64,000 nt of DNA. It comes from Neisseria sp. DTU_2020_1000833_1_SI_GRL_NUU_006. GTDB taxonomy: Bacteria > Pseudomonadota > Gammaproteobacteria > Burkholderiales > Neisseriaceae. Shown here in pieces: positions 51,981 to 60,587 of this stretch (position 1 is the first letter of the stretch; each line of letters starts with the position of its first letter). The notes under the pieces are model-generated. The model saw only the letters and a program-made list of their open reading frames with translations. It did not search any database and had not been told where the DNA came from. The position numbers were made by a program, and so were the translations under genes. The stretch is taken from assembly GCA_032388755.1 (NCBI GenBank), contig CP135593.1, positions 2,356,001 to 2,420,000 on the forward strand, given 5' to 3'.

Positions 51981-53633
51981 TTATTCCGCTTTCTCCAGTA
52001 AGGCGAAGCCTTCCACTTTGTTTCTCGGTCTCGCGCCCTGCCAGATTTTCGTCCAACCTTGCGGCGCGTCGGTGTTTTTAGGTTGCTGCACCAGACGGTA
52101 GCGGCAGGCAGCGTCGTCGATGTGGGGTTTCAAGTCTCTGTATTGCGCCCAAGCGATGCGGGTGCGGCGGTCTTCGGCGGCTATGCTGATACATTCGAGG
52201 TCGTCTGAAAGCCGTTGTTTCAGTTCGGGGGAGAGGGCGGCTTCCATTTGGAGGACGACGGGCGCGTGACTTTTGGCGGCATCAAGCCACGGCAGGAACA
52301 GGGTCATCAGCAATGCCCACGCCAGCGTAACGCCTGCCGCCCAGTTAGTGACGGCCTGTCTGCCGCGGATGTTTTTGCGGGTAATCGCCCACAGCCACAG
52401 CGGGGTAAACAGCAGGGCGACCGCCATCGGTATCGGGTCGATGTCGGGCGTGTAATACGGGCTGAAATAGGCGGCGCGTTCGGCGAGTTTGGCAGGCCAG
52501 CCGTAGTTCATGGCGAAGAAACCCGTCCACAGGAAGATGGCGAACAATCCGAATGCCATAACGCCGAACCAGTTGATAAACGCCGCCGCGCCGCGCCTCA
52601 GTCCGTCCAGTTGCGCCGCGCCGAGCAGGGCGAGCGGGGGCAGCAGCCAGACGAGGTTGTCTTGCAGGCGTTGCGGGCTGACGGCGAGTATGCTGAGGAC
52701 GATGAGGAACCACGAAATGCACAATACGCTCCAGTTTTTTTCGCGGATGCGGGGGCGGCTTAACGTCCATGCGGCGAGCGGCCATGCGGGCAGGGTAAAC
52801 CAGAGCAGGTTTTTCAGGTAGTAGAACAGGCTGAAGGTCGTCTGAAAACCACCCAAACCACCGAATGCGCCGAGCGAGTGGTGTTGCAGCCAGATGGAAA
52901 ACAGTTCGGGCTGGGTTCTGGAGAAAATGAGCGGATAAACCGTCAAGAGCGGCAGTCCGATGGCAAATGCACCGACCAGCGTCAGGTAATAGCGTTTGAC
53001 GCGCCATTTCTCATCGAGCAACAGGGCGGGGGCTAAAAACATCAGTGCGGCGGTCATCAGATAGCCCGATGAGAGCGACAGCAACGCCCAGCCGCCGCCC
53101 AGCAACAGGGAAGAGGTAATGACGCGGCGTTGCGCCAACGAAAAGCCGCACAATATCATGCCCGACGCGGCAAAGGCGACCGAAGCAGGGTTGAGGAAGT
53201 GTGCGACCGAGAGCAGCCCGATGCTGCCGATCAGGATGAGGACGACGCTGCGCCCGTGGTGCCTGCCCAAAAAGTTGAATCCGGCAAAACCGCAGGCGGT
53301 CAGCCCGATAATCGTAAAGAAAACGCCCGCAAACCGCGCGGCATCATAAGCGTCCGCCGCCCAAGGCGACAACAGGTGTTTGAACGCAGCCGCCACCCAC
53401 AAATAGACGGGCGGAATCTGAAAATCCGGCTGCCCCAACACATGGGCGACCAACGGCGTCGCGCCTGCGTCTAAGGCTTCGACGGCGGTAAAGACGGTGG
53501 GTTCGGCGGGATTCCACAAGTCGTGCGAAAACACGCCCGGCCACAGCCAGGCAAATGCCATCAGCAGCAAGAGCCAGGGTTTTTCATGGGTTTTGGCAGG
53601 TTGTCGCGGATCGGGCGGGGTGTAAGTGAGCAT
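51981..53633 (-). CDS. ArnT-like polytopic glycosyltransferase (GT-C fold)
   Basis: A 550-residue inner-membrane protein with about eleven to twelve hydrophobic segments. The first periplasmic loop has DLWNPAEPT, the DxWxPxE-type acidic motif of lipid-linked-sugar transferases (ArnT / protein mannosyltransferase group). It is followed by the conserved GQPDFQIPPVYLWVAAAFK. Such enzymes move a sugar from a polyprenyl phosphate onto lipid A or protein. Donor and acceptor are unknown here. Single-gene unit. Confidence 0.85.
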   Translation of the reverse strand: MLTYTPPDPRQPAKTHEKPWLLLLMAFAWLWPGVFSHDLWNPAEPTVFTAVEALDAGATPLVAHVLGQPDFQIPPVYLWVAAAFKHLLSPWAADAYDAARFAGVFFTIIGLTACGFAGFNFLGRHHGRSVVLILIGSIGLLSVAHFLNPASVAFAASGMILCGFSLAQRRVITSSLLLGGGWALLSLSSGYLMTAALMFLAPALLLDEKWRVKRYYLTLVGAFAIGLPLLTVYPLIFSRTQPELFSIWLQHHSLGAFGGLGGFQTTFSLFYYLKNLLWFTLPAWPLAAWTLSRPRIREKNWSVLCISWFLIVLSILAVSPQRLQDNLVWLLPPLALLGAAQLDGLRRGAAAFINWFGVMAFGLFAIFLWTGFFAMNYGWPAKLAERAAYFSPYYTPDIDPIPMAVALLFTPLWLWAITRKNIRGRQAVTNWAAGVTLAWALLMTLFLPWLDAAKSHAPVVLQMEAALSPELKQRLSDDLECISIAAEDRRTRIAWAQYRDLKPHIDDAACRYRLVQQPKNTDAPQGWTKIWQGARPRNKVEGFALLEKAE

Positions 53634-53754
53634 AGCTTTGAGGGGTTGAACGTATTTTCGTGTAGTTTAGCAAAGATTCGGCGGTAGGTCGTCTGAAAGG
53701 AGGGGTTTGGTTTTTAATCTGGCGAAAATGCATTTTCAGACGACGTATAAAACA

Positions 53755-53783
53755 AAAAAGACTGCATAAAATGCAGTCTTTTT
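53755..53783. terminator. Rho-independent terminator of rpmE
   Basis: AAAAAGACTGCAT-AAA-ATGCAGTCTTTTT, symmetrical with A- and T-runs on both sides, 18 bases beyond the rpmE stop. Confidence 0.93.
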
Positions 53784-53801
53784 ATTTCAGCAAAGCGGCG
53801 A

Positions 53802-54017
53802 TTAGCGTTTGAACAGGTTGCCGAATTTGTTGTTGAATTTGTCCACGCGACCGGTGGTGTCGACGATTTTTTGAGTGCCGGTGTAGAACGGGTGGCACAA
53901 AGAGCAAACCTCGATGTTGAAGCTGTCTTTTTCCAGCGCGGATTTGGTGACGAATTTGTTACCGCAAGAGCAGGTAACGTTGATTTCGTGGTAATTAGGG
54001 TGGATACCTTGTTTCAT
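53802..54017 (-). CDS. rpmE: 50S ribosomal protein L31, zinc-binding form
   Basis: The 71-residue protein MKQGIHPNYHEINVTCSCGNKFVTKS has the paired motifs CSCG and CSLCHPFYTG, the four-cysteine zinc site of the C+ form. Zinc-free paralogues replace this form under zinc limitation in other bacteria; none is in the window. GAAAGGAAACAAA precedes the start. Confidence 0.97.
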   Translation of the reverse strand: MKQGIHPNYHEINVTCSCGNKFVTKSALEKDSFNIEVCSLCHPFYTGTQKIVDTTGRVDKFNNKFGNLFKR

Positions 54018-54262
54018 TTTGTTTCCTTTCGGTTAAGCGGGCATAGGGGATGTACCTATGCTTCAGACAAGAGTCGGATTTTCGCTGTTTTTTTCTGTTC
54101 CGTCAAGAGGATATTGCCCGAGAGAGGTTGTCGGCATTTTTTTGTGTTCTTGAAATGATGATTGGGATAATAAGGTGCTGAATTATTTATCGTATTGTTT
54201 ATTTGAGTAATTTTTTAAGAATTTTTGCTTTATTCTTGAACTTTATGCAAAATATAGGTCTG

Positions 54263-54814
54263 ATGGCATATATTTATCGAATGAGGGACCGTATAGGAAT
54301 GAAGGCAAAAATAAATGGTTTGATTCTGCGTGTGGTCAGCGGTTTGCTGCCGCCATCGTATTGTCGTGTTTTAGGCACGCCTGCTAAAAAAGTCCGTGGT
54401 TTTTTGGCAAAGAGAGTGTCGCCTCATATCGGCAAAAACGTCAATATTGAAAAAGGTGCGTATGTCATGCCGGATACGGTGATCGGCGATAACTCGGGGG
54501 TCGGTGTCAATTGCGAAATATGTTACGGTCTGACGATAGGAAATAATGTCATGATGGGGCCGGAATGTTTGTTTTATTCCAATAATCACAAGTTTAATCG
54601 TGAAACTTTGAAATATGAGGGCTATACGGAAATCAATCCGATTGTGATTGAGGATGATGTTTGGATCGGACGGCGCGCGATTATTATGGGCGGAGTCCGG
54701 GTAGGTAAAGGAGCAGTCATCGGCGCAGGGGCTGTGGTAACCAAAGATGTGCCGCCGTATTGCGTCGCCGCTGGGAATCCTGCGGTCATCAAGAAGAACC
54801 TATTAGAAGATTAA
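54263..54814 (+). CDS. Left-handed beta-helix acyltransferase (hexapeptide repeat)
   Basis: An O-acetyltransferase of the serine acetyltransferase / maltose acetyltransferase fold. Hexapeptide turns run from about GKNVNIEKGAYVMPDTVIGDNSGVG to VWIGRRAIIMGGVRVGKGAVIGAGAVVTKDVPPYCVAAGNPAVIKK. The catalytic His lies in FYSNNHKF. The acceptor is probably a surface polysaccharide or LOS sugar, as for related proteins in capsule and LOS loci. The start is uncertain: the frame opens at TTG 54203, and ATGs lie at 54245, 54263, 54281 and 54299. I take 54263, which has TAGG nearby. The 5' part is AT-rich and the gene stands apart from other polysaccharide genes, suggesting transfer. Confidence 0.82.
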   Translation: MAYIYRMRDRIGMKAKINGLILRVVSGLLPPSYCRVLGTPAKKVRGFLAKRVSPHIGKNVNIEKGAYVMPDTVIGDNSGVGVNCEICYGLTIGNNVMMGPECLFYSNNHKFNRETLKYEGYTEINPIVIEDDVWIGRRAIIMGGVRVGKGAVIGAGAVVTKDVPPYCVAAGNPAVIKKNLLED

Positions 54815-54846
54815 GTACACACATCACGGTTTCCAATCAAATATAT

Positions 54847-54883
54847 AAAGGTCGTCTGAAAATGTTTTCAGACGACCTTTTTT
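54847..54883. terminator. Bidirectional uptake-sequence terminator (acyltransferase / cysS)
   Basis: AAAGGTCGTCTGAAAA-TG-TTTTCAGACGACCTTT between converging genes; T-run on the + side. Confidence 0.9.
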
Positions 54884-54904
54884 CGTATCAAAGCAAATTA
54901 GCCG

Positions 54905-55056
54905 CGCCGCCAAGTCGTACCGCCGGCGTTGTCTTCCAGAATGATTTTGTGTTCGTTCAGAAGGTCGCGGATGCGGTCGGACTCCGCCCAGTTTTTATCC
55001 GCGCGTGCCTGTTTGCGCTGGGCGATTCAATCTTTGATTTCTTCATTAGAGAGGCT
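54905..55056. repeat. Second copy of the 3' end of cysS
   Basis: About 152 bp repeat the end of cysS found at 55109-55260, at an offset of 204, with roughly eight differences. This copy keeps the normal family terminus (GTTWRRG then stop, near 54899) but has TGA where the other reads TTA of DLI, so it cannot be read through. Between the copies lie about 52 bases encoding KPNKLTFKDVYKINPTS in the cysS frame. Confidence 0.85.
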
Positions 55057-56523
55057 AGTAGGATTGATTTTATAGACATCTTTAAAAGTCAATTTGTTTG
55101 GTTTTCCCCGCCGCCAAGTCGTACCGCCGGCGTTGTCTTCCAGAATGATTTTGTGTTCGTTCAGAAGGTCGCGGATGCGGTCGGACTCTGCCCAGTTTTT
55201 ATCCGCGCGCGCCTGTTTCCGCTGGGCGATTAAGTCTTCGATTTCTTCATTGGAGAGGCCGTCTGAAACCGCGCCGCCTTGCAGGAAATCGGTCGGATCG
55301 CGTTGCAGCAGGCCGATGATGCCGCCCAAGGCTTTCAGGCAGCCGGCGAGGTGCGCATCATTGGTTTTGTTCACTTCGCCTGCCAGTTCGAACAGCACGG
55401 CAACGGCTTCGACCGTACCGAAATCGTCGTTCATGGCGGCGTAGAAGTGGCGGGTGTAGTCGTTGGCGTTTTCGGACAATTCGAACTCGGCCGCAGGGGT
55501 GTTTTTCAAGGTGGTGTACAGGCGTGTCAATGCGCCTTTTGCGTCGTCCAGATGCGCGTCGGAGTAATTCAGCGGGCTGCGGTAGTGGGCGCGCAGGATG
55601 AAGAAGCGCACGACTTCGGGGTCGTATTGTTTCAACACTTCGCGGATGGTGAAGAAGTTGCCCAGCGATTTGGACATTTTTTCGCCGTCCACACGGATAA
55701 AGCCGTTGTGCAGCCAGTATTTGACGTGGCTGGCGATACTTTGACCGTGGTGGGTTTGAGCGTGGTCGTGGCCGCAGGTATGGCCTGTCGCGCCGACACT
55801 TTGGGCAATTTCGTTTTCGTGGTGCGGGAACTGCAAATCCGCGCCGCCGCCATGGATGTCAAAGGTATCGCCGAACAGGTTTTCACTCATGGCGGAGCAT
55901 TCGATGTGCCAGCCCGGGCGACCTTTGCCCCACGGGCTTTCCCATGCCGGTTCGCCTGCTTTGGCGGCTTTCCACAACACAAAATCAAGCGGATCACGTT
56001 TGAAACCATCGACTTCCACACGCTCGCCTGCGCGCAGGTCGTCCAACGATTTACCTGATAATTGTCCGTAAGCGGCAAACTCGCGCACGGCGTAATAAAC
56101 GTCGCCGTTTGCGGCAGGATAAGCCTTACCGTTTTGAATCAGGGTCTCAATCATGGCAATCATTTGCGGAATGTTTTCCGTCGCCTTCGGCTCGATGTCG
56201 GGACGCAATACGCCCAAAGCATCGGCATCTTCGTGCATAGCCTGAATGAAGCGCGCGGTCAGTTCGCCGATGGTTTCGCCGTTTTCAGCCGCACGGGCAA
56301 TGATTTTGTCGTCAATGTCGGTGATGTTGCGTACATAAGTGAGCGGATAACCGCATTTGCGCAGCCAGCGGGCAATCATGTCGAACACAACCATCACGCG
56401 GGCATGGCCTAAGTGGCAGTAGTCGTAAACAGTCATGCCGCAAACGTACATACGCACGTTTTTAGGGTCGATGGGGGTGAAGGGTTCTTTTTGGCGGGTC
56501 AGGGTGTTGTAGATGGTGGTCAT
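55027..56523 (-). CDS. cysS: Cysteinyl-tRNA synthetase, with an altered C-terminus and an in-frame 5' fusion
   Basis: Charges tRNA-Cys. The family start MTTIYNTLTRQKEPFTPIDP is at 56523. The HIGH motif is in VYDYCHLGHARVMV and the KMSKS motif is GEKMSKSLGNFF. Zinc ligands lie in VCGMTVYD, GWHIECSAM and HHENE. The protein is normal to NAGGTTWRRG, where the family ends, but here it runs on through KPNKLTFKDVYKINPTSLSNEEIKD because the 3' end is duplicated. It is about 25 residues too long. Upstream the frame is open without a stop into the nuclease-like gene, giving a 723-codon reading frame (55027-57198). Independent initiation at 56523 is likely, though no strong SD is visible. Confidence 0.93.
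   Translation of the reverse strand: MTTIYNTLTRQKEPFTPIDPKNVRMYVCGMTVYDYCHLGHARVMVVFDMIARWLRKCGYPLTYVRNITDIDDKIIARAAENGETIGELTARFIQAMHEDADALGVLRPDIEPKATENIPQMIAMIETLIQNGKAYPAANGDVYYAVREFAAYGQLSGKSLDDLRAGERVEVDGFKRDPLDFVLWKAAKAGEPAWESPWGKGRPGWHIECSAMSENLFGDTFDIHGGGADLQFPHHENEIAQSVGATGHTCGHDHAQTHHGQSIASHVKYWLHNGFIRVDGEKMSKSLGNFFTIREVLKQYDPEVVRFFILRAHYRSPLNYSDAHLDDAKGALTRLYTTLKNTPAAEFELSENANDYTRHFYAAMNDDFGTVEAVAVLFELAGEVNKTNDAHLAGCLKALGGIIGLLQRDPTDFLQGGAVSDGLSNEEIEDLIAQRKQARADKNWAESDRIRDLLNEHKIILEDNAGGTTWRRGKPNKLTFKDVYKINPTSLSNEEIKD
55109..55260. repeat. First (in-frame) copy of the cysS 3' end
   Basis: Encodes LSNEEIEDLIAQRKQARADK through NAGGTTWRRG. See the copy at 54905-55056. Such a repeated gene end is the usual scar of homologous import or integration at a gene's 3' end. 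Confidence 0.85.
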
Positions 56524-57198
56524 AGGATTATGGATTGATCTTTGTTGCTCGGATGATGATTGCTGTTCTGTTCCTGTAGATACAGACCAAGGAATATCAC
56601 ACGGTTGCCCGTTATTAATATGTTTGATATTCGTGAAGATTGGTTTTGCATAACAATTCTCAAATGTTTTTGTAAACTTTGATGTTTTAAACTTAACTTT
56701 TAATGAGGCTATATCTAATGAAGAAGGAGAAAGTTTGCTTATACTACTAGGCATTTCAATATGAAGAACTATTTTTATTTCGTTGCAATTTAAAGCTGAG
56801 TGAGCAAAATCTTTTTCCTCCTGCTTTTCTGCTTTAAATTTAGCGGAAACCAATCCTGCCAATGAATCTCGAATTTTTCTTGCGATTAAATATGGTAGGT
56901 CAGATAATTTTTCATCTATTGATTGAGAATTTGGCTCAAACTCAAGTTGGTAATAATCTTTGATTTCAATTAGCCAAAGTGTCGATTCATGAAGAGCTAT
57001 TATATCTACACCTGAGCTGCCACTATCGTTATCCACACTTTGATCTATCCCATTTTTCCCTTTTTCATTTGTATCAATTTTGTTACGTAAATTACAACTG
57101 TTCTGAAAAATTTCATAATGTTCCCAATTATCATATTTGGTAGCACGGTAATCTTCAGGAAAAGTAAAAGTTAATCTCTTTTCTTTGATTATGGTCAT
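56524..57198 (-). CDS. Putative PD-(D/E)xK nuclease-like protein, partner of the ATPase at 57208
   Basis: The first 225 codons of the frame that continues into cysS. I do not recognise a named family. The stretch SGVDIIALHESTLWLIEIKDYYQ (Asp65, Glu78, Lys80) fits the D-x(n)-ExK core of PD-(D/E)xK nucleases, with a following helix LPYLIARKIRDSLAGLV. The start ATG at 57198 is 9 bases after the ATPase stop, so the two form an operon. Base composition is AT-rich and unlike cysS or obg. No stop separates it from cysS: the last codons (SSSEQQRSIHNP) read straight into MTTIYNT. Nuclease activity is an inference from the motif. Confidence 0.65.
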
Positions 57199-57207
57199 AG
57201 CCTAACC

Positions 57208-58257
57208 TCAAATATTCAGATACCTGTCTGCCTGCATAATGCTTTCATCTAACAATATCAATGTATCCAAATCATTAATGCTGTCCCCTTGTTCTACTTT
57301 TGTTCCATCATCGGAAGCAACCAATGAGAAAAAACGTACAGGTAAATTTGTTTTATTTTCAAAATTCAAAAGTTCCAATTCTCTCAATAGGAATAAAGAG
57401 TGTGTCGCAATAAAGACTTGAATGCCTTGTTGAGATAAAGACCAAATAATACGGGCAGCCACTTTGATCAATTTAGGATTCAGATTAGCTTCCGGTTCAT
57501 CCCAAAATAGATAGCCTTTATCTAGCAATGCCCCTGTTGCGATTAACCGGGCAATCATGACAAATTTCCGCAAACCCTCTGCTACCAAAGGTGCTTCAAT
57601 CTTACCGCCCGTGTTTGTCAGCGATAGATAAAACCTTCCTTGTTCTTCAGATACTTTTCCTCCCATTGCGTTCTCAAGAGGTTCAAGTAATTCTCGAATT
57701 TTGGTTTCTCTGGGACCTTTGGCAAGCGGGTGATTTAATTGCATACAGGTATCAAACCAAGTTTCTTCGAAAGGGATGCTTTGGTTTTGATACAAAGAAG
57801 TAAACCAAGGGCAAAGTGTAATTAATTCACGGCTGGGTAAAAAGATAGGCGTCGGAGTATGTTCACTTTCTTTCAGCCCGATACTTTCGATATTGACTTG
57901 CGATGATGAATTGCTAGAGAAATTCAGCCTACTATGCGTAATACCGTTTTGCAGTTTTAAAACAATTTCCGTACGTCCACGCCCCTGCAAACGTTTGCTC
58001 AACCTGCCCAAGGAATCGGGACGGAAAACATTCAGTAATTTATCGGCAAAACTTTTTTGCAATTCTGTTTTCAGTAATCTGTTTTTGGTGTTAGATGTTA
58101 CTTCTAGCAGGCTGTATAAAATTTTTAACAAATGTGTTTTGCCACAACCGTTTTCGGCAACAATAACATTGAGATTTTCAGAAAATTCGAAAGTATCGTT
58201 TGGAAGAACGGTAAAGTTTGTCAACTCAAGCGACTGGATATATTGGTTAGATGACAT
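57208..58257 (-). CDS. OLD/AAA_15-like ATPase
   Basis: A 349-residue ABC-type ATPase. N-terminal YIQSLELTNFTVLPNDTFEF leads to Walker A (VAENGCGKTHLLK, residues 33-45). FLPSRELITL (residues 139-148) is a stretch common in OLD-like ATPases. EGLRKFVMIARLIATGALLDKGYLFWDEPEANLNPKLI holds the signature region and Walker B with Asp253/Glu254, and IATHSLFLLRELE gives the switch His286. There is no C-terminal TOPRIM domain as in OLD nucleases; the partner at 56524-57198 may supply nuclease activity. The AT-rich gene lies 82 bases after obg, same direction. Relatives occur in phage-defence systems (PARIS AriA, Septu PtuA, OLD). Confidence 0.85.
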   Translation of the reverse strand: MSSNQYIQSLELTNFTVLPNDTFEFSENLNVIVAENGCGKTHLLKILYSLLEVTSNTKNRLLKTELQKSFADKLLNVFRPDSLGRLSKRLQGRGRTEIVLKLQNGITHSRLNFSSNSSSQVNIESIGLKESEHTPTPIFLPSRELITLCPWFTSLYQNQSIPFEETWFDTCMQLNHPLAKGPRETKIRELLEPLENAMGGKVSEEQGRFYLSLTNTGGKIEAPLVAEGLRKFVMIARLIATGALLDKGYLFWDEPEANLNPKLIKVAARIIWSLSQQGIQVFIATHSLFLLRELELLNFENKTNLPVRFFSLVASDDGTKVEQGDSINDLDTLILLDESIMQADRYLNI

Positions 58258-58339
58258 TTTTAATCCATTTCAATCTTGCTTTAAAATTGTTTCAGACAAC
58301 CTTTTTGTAGAACAAATATCGTCTGAACCCCTTTCTTTT

Positions 58340-59494
58340 TTACTCCGGTTTAAATACGCCTGTATCCGTTTTAGGCTGCTGCTCGGCAATCTCAGTATTT
58401 GCCGCCGCTTGTTCCGCCTCCGCTTTTTCAGCTTCAATGCGTTTTTTCTCGGTCAGGTATTGGTTGATTTGGTGTACCAATTCCTGCGTGCCTTGGTGGG
58501 TCAGTGCGCTGATTTGGAAGAGGCGCGGGGTTTCCATGTCAAATTGGAAGCGGTCGTCTGGTTTCGGGTAGTCCCAGCCGATGGCTTCGAGGAAGGCGGC
58601 AGTGCGCGTTTGGGCTTCTTCTTCGTCGAGCATGTCGAGTTTGTTCAGCACGAGCCAGCGCGGTTTGCCGTAAAGTTCTTCATCGTATTTGCGCAATTCG
58701 TTGATGATGGCGAGTGCCTCTTCGGCTGGGTTGACGGTTTCGTCGAAGGGAGCTAAATCGACGACGTGCAACAGCAAGCCGGTGCGCGATAAGTGTTTGA
58801 GGAAGCGGTGGCCGAGGCCTGCGCCTTCTGCTGCGCCTTCAATCAGGCCGGGGATGTCTGCCATGACGAAGCTGTGGTTTTCGTCGATGCGCACGACGCC
58901 TAAATTCGGATGCAGGGTGGTGAAGGGGTAGTTGGCGATTTTGGGGCGCGCGGCGGATACGGCGGTAATCAGGGTGGATTTACCGGCATTGGGCATGCCT
59001 AACAAGCCGACATCGGCGAGGACTTTGAGTTCGAGTTGTAGGGACCGGGTTTCGCCTTCTTCGCCGGGCGTGGATTGTTTGGGCGCGCGGTTGACGGAAG
59101 ATTTGAAGTGGATGTTGCCCAAACCTCCTTTGCCGCCTTTGGCAAGGCAGACGCGCTGGCCGTGGTGGGTGAGGTCGGCGACGATTTCGTCGGTGTCAAG
59201 GTCGCGGATGAGGGTGCCGACGGGCATTTTGAGGACGATGTCGTCCGCACCTGCGCCGTAGCGGTCGGAGCCGTGACCTTTTTCGCCGTTTTTGGCTTGG
59301 TAGCGTTTGACGAAGCGGTATTCGACGAGGGTGTTGGTGTTTTCGTCGGCTTCTGCCCACACGCTGCCGCCTTTGCCGCCGTCGCCGCCGTCGGGACCGC
59401 CGCGCGGTACGAATTTTTCGCGGCGGAAACTGGTTGCGCCATTACCGCCTTTGCCTGCGGCGACTTCGATTTTTGCTTCGTCGATGAATTTCAT
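58340..59494 (-). CDS. obg: Obg/CgtA GTPase
   Basis: Ribosome-assembly and stress GTPase. The 384-residue protein has the glycine-rich Obg fold (AAGKGGNGATSFRREKFVPRGGPDGGDGGKGG), then the G domain: VGLLGMPNAGKSTLI (P-loop), DIPGLIEGA (G3) and LNKLDML (G4). The C-terminal tail is variable and charged (EKKRIEAEKAEAEQAAANTEIAEQQPK), as in Neisseria. The upstream gap holds an uptake-sequence pair in reversed order. Confidence 0.96.
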   Translation of the reverse strand: MKFIDEAKIEVAAGKGGNGATSFRREKFVPRGGPDGGDGGKGGSVWAEADENTNTLVEYRFVKRYQAKNGEKGHGSDRYGAGADDIVLKMPVGTLIRDLDTDEIVADLTHHGQRVCLAKGGKGGLGNIHFKSSVNRAPKQSTPGEEGETRSLQLELKVLADVGLLGMPNAGKSTLITAVSAARPKIANYPFTTLHPNLGVVRIDENHSFVMADIPGLIEGAAEGAGLGHRFLKHLSRTGLLLHVVDLAPFDETVNPAEEALAIINELRKYDEELYGKPRWLVLNKLDMLDEEEAQTRTAAFLEAIGWDYPKPDDRFQFDMETPRLFQISALTHQGTQELVHQINQYLTEKKRIEAEKAEAEQAAANTEIAEQQPKTDTGVFKPE

Positions 59495-59638
59495 GGTGTT
59501 CTCTTGTATTTTGGGTTTCAGACGACCTTTTGTGTCGTAGGTCGTCTGAAAAAATGGGAATGGGGGATATTATAAGGGATATGGGGGATGTGCGCCCGTT
59601 TCTCTGTCCCGCTTGGTTTTTTGCCGGATGTTTTGTGA

Positions 59639-59677
59639 AAACAGCCGTCCTGAAATCGCGGTTTCGGACGGCTGTTT
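59639..59677 (-). terminator. Rho-independent terminator of the dsbA-like gene
   Basis: AAACAGCCGTCC and GGACGGCTGTTT, a perfect 12-bp stem with a 15-base loop, just beyond the leftward gene's stop. Confidence 0.87.
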
Positions 59678-59689
59678 GCTTTTTGGGGA

Positions 59690-60388
59690 TTATTTGGCAG
59701 TTTTTTGTTCTTCGCGTACTCTGTCTGCAAGCAGGTCTATGGTTTTCATACCTGATTCCCAGTCGGCAAATTCGACTTTGTATTTGCCGCCGACAATGAC
59801 GGTGGGCGTGCCGTCGATTTTGTAGGTGTTGGTCAGCTCTGCCATTTTGTCTGCGCGGGTTTGGCTTTCGGGGGATTCGTAGGCGGCGAGGACTTTTTTG
59901 CCGTCAAAAGCGGTTTGCTCGGCCAACCATTTTTTGAGGGTTTCAGGGTCTTGCAGTTTGACTTTCTGATTAACCATAGCATCAAAGATATGGCTGTTTG
60001 CAATGTCTTTGGTGTCTGCGACCGCCATATCGACGGCGGCAGCAAGGCGCGCCAACGGTTTCATCTCATCGCCCCAAACAACGTGTTCAGTACGAAGGTA
60101 GGTGTCGTCTTTGAAGGTTTTGACGTGTTTGCTCAAAACGGGTTCGAGGTGGGCGCAGTGCGGACAGAAGTAGCCGAAAAATTCGAGGACTTCGACTTTG
60201 CCTGCCTGCTGTTGGGGAATAGGCGTGCTGAGTGTGGTGTAGTTAAGCCCCTCAACTAAAGCGACAGGCGCAGCGGAGGCTGCTGAAGCCGCAGGCGCAC
60301 TGTCGGCGGGGACGCTGGTTTGGGCTTTGTTTTCGCAGGCGGTCAGGGCCAGCAGGGCGGCGGTAAGAGCCAAGGCTTTCAGTTTCAT
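59690..60388 (-). CDS. dsbA: Thiol:disulphide interchange lipoprotein DsbA
   Basis: Periplasmic oxidase that makes disulphides in exported proteins. The 232-residue protein has a lipobox (LTAC, Cys18), an Ala/Ser-rich linker (SVPADSAPAASAASAAPVA), then the thioredoxin fold with FFGYFCPHCAHLEPVL (CPHC) and the cis-proline TPTVIVGG. Neisseria carry several dsbA genes, two of them lipoproteins; which one this is cannot be decided here. LptD, in the same window, is a protein that needs such disulphides. Confidence 0.93.
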   Translation of the reverse strand: MKLKALALTAALLALTACENKAQTSVPADSAPAASAASAAPVALVEGLNYTTLSTPIPQQQAGKVEVLEFFGYFCPHCAHLEPVLSKHVKTFKDDTYLRTEHVVWGDEMKPLARLAAAVDMAVADTKDIANSHIFDAMVNQKVKLQDPETLKKWLAEQTAFDGKKVLAAYESPESQTRADKMAELTNTYKIDGTPTVIVGGKYKVEFADWESGMKTIDLLADRVREEQKTAK

Positions 60389-60587
60389 GTTTACTCCGTG
60401 ATAGTTTGGTTAAATGGGAGATTTTATTGCATTTTGGCGGTTTGATATATGGTTTGATGTGAAAAAGACAGTTTCATGTAGGGAAATGATGGTGTTGAAA
60501 GAGGTCGTCTGAAAAAGTGTTCTGTTCGATTCTGTCGTACAATACGCGCTTTCAGACGACGTCTGGACTTTTGAAGGAATAAAACGG

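Noticed and set aside
54905..55260. Repeated 152-bp block as an insertion-sequence end
   Set aside because: Both copies encode the end of CysRS, and no transposase or terminal inverted repeats are present.
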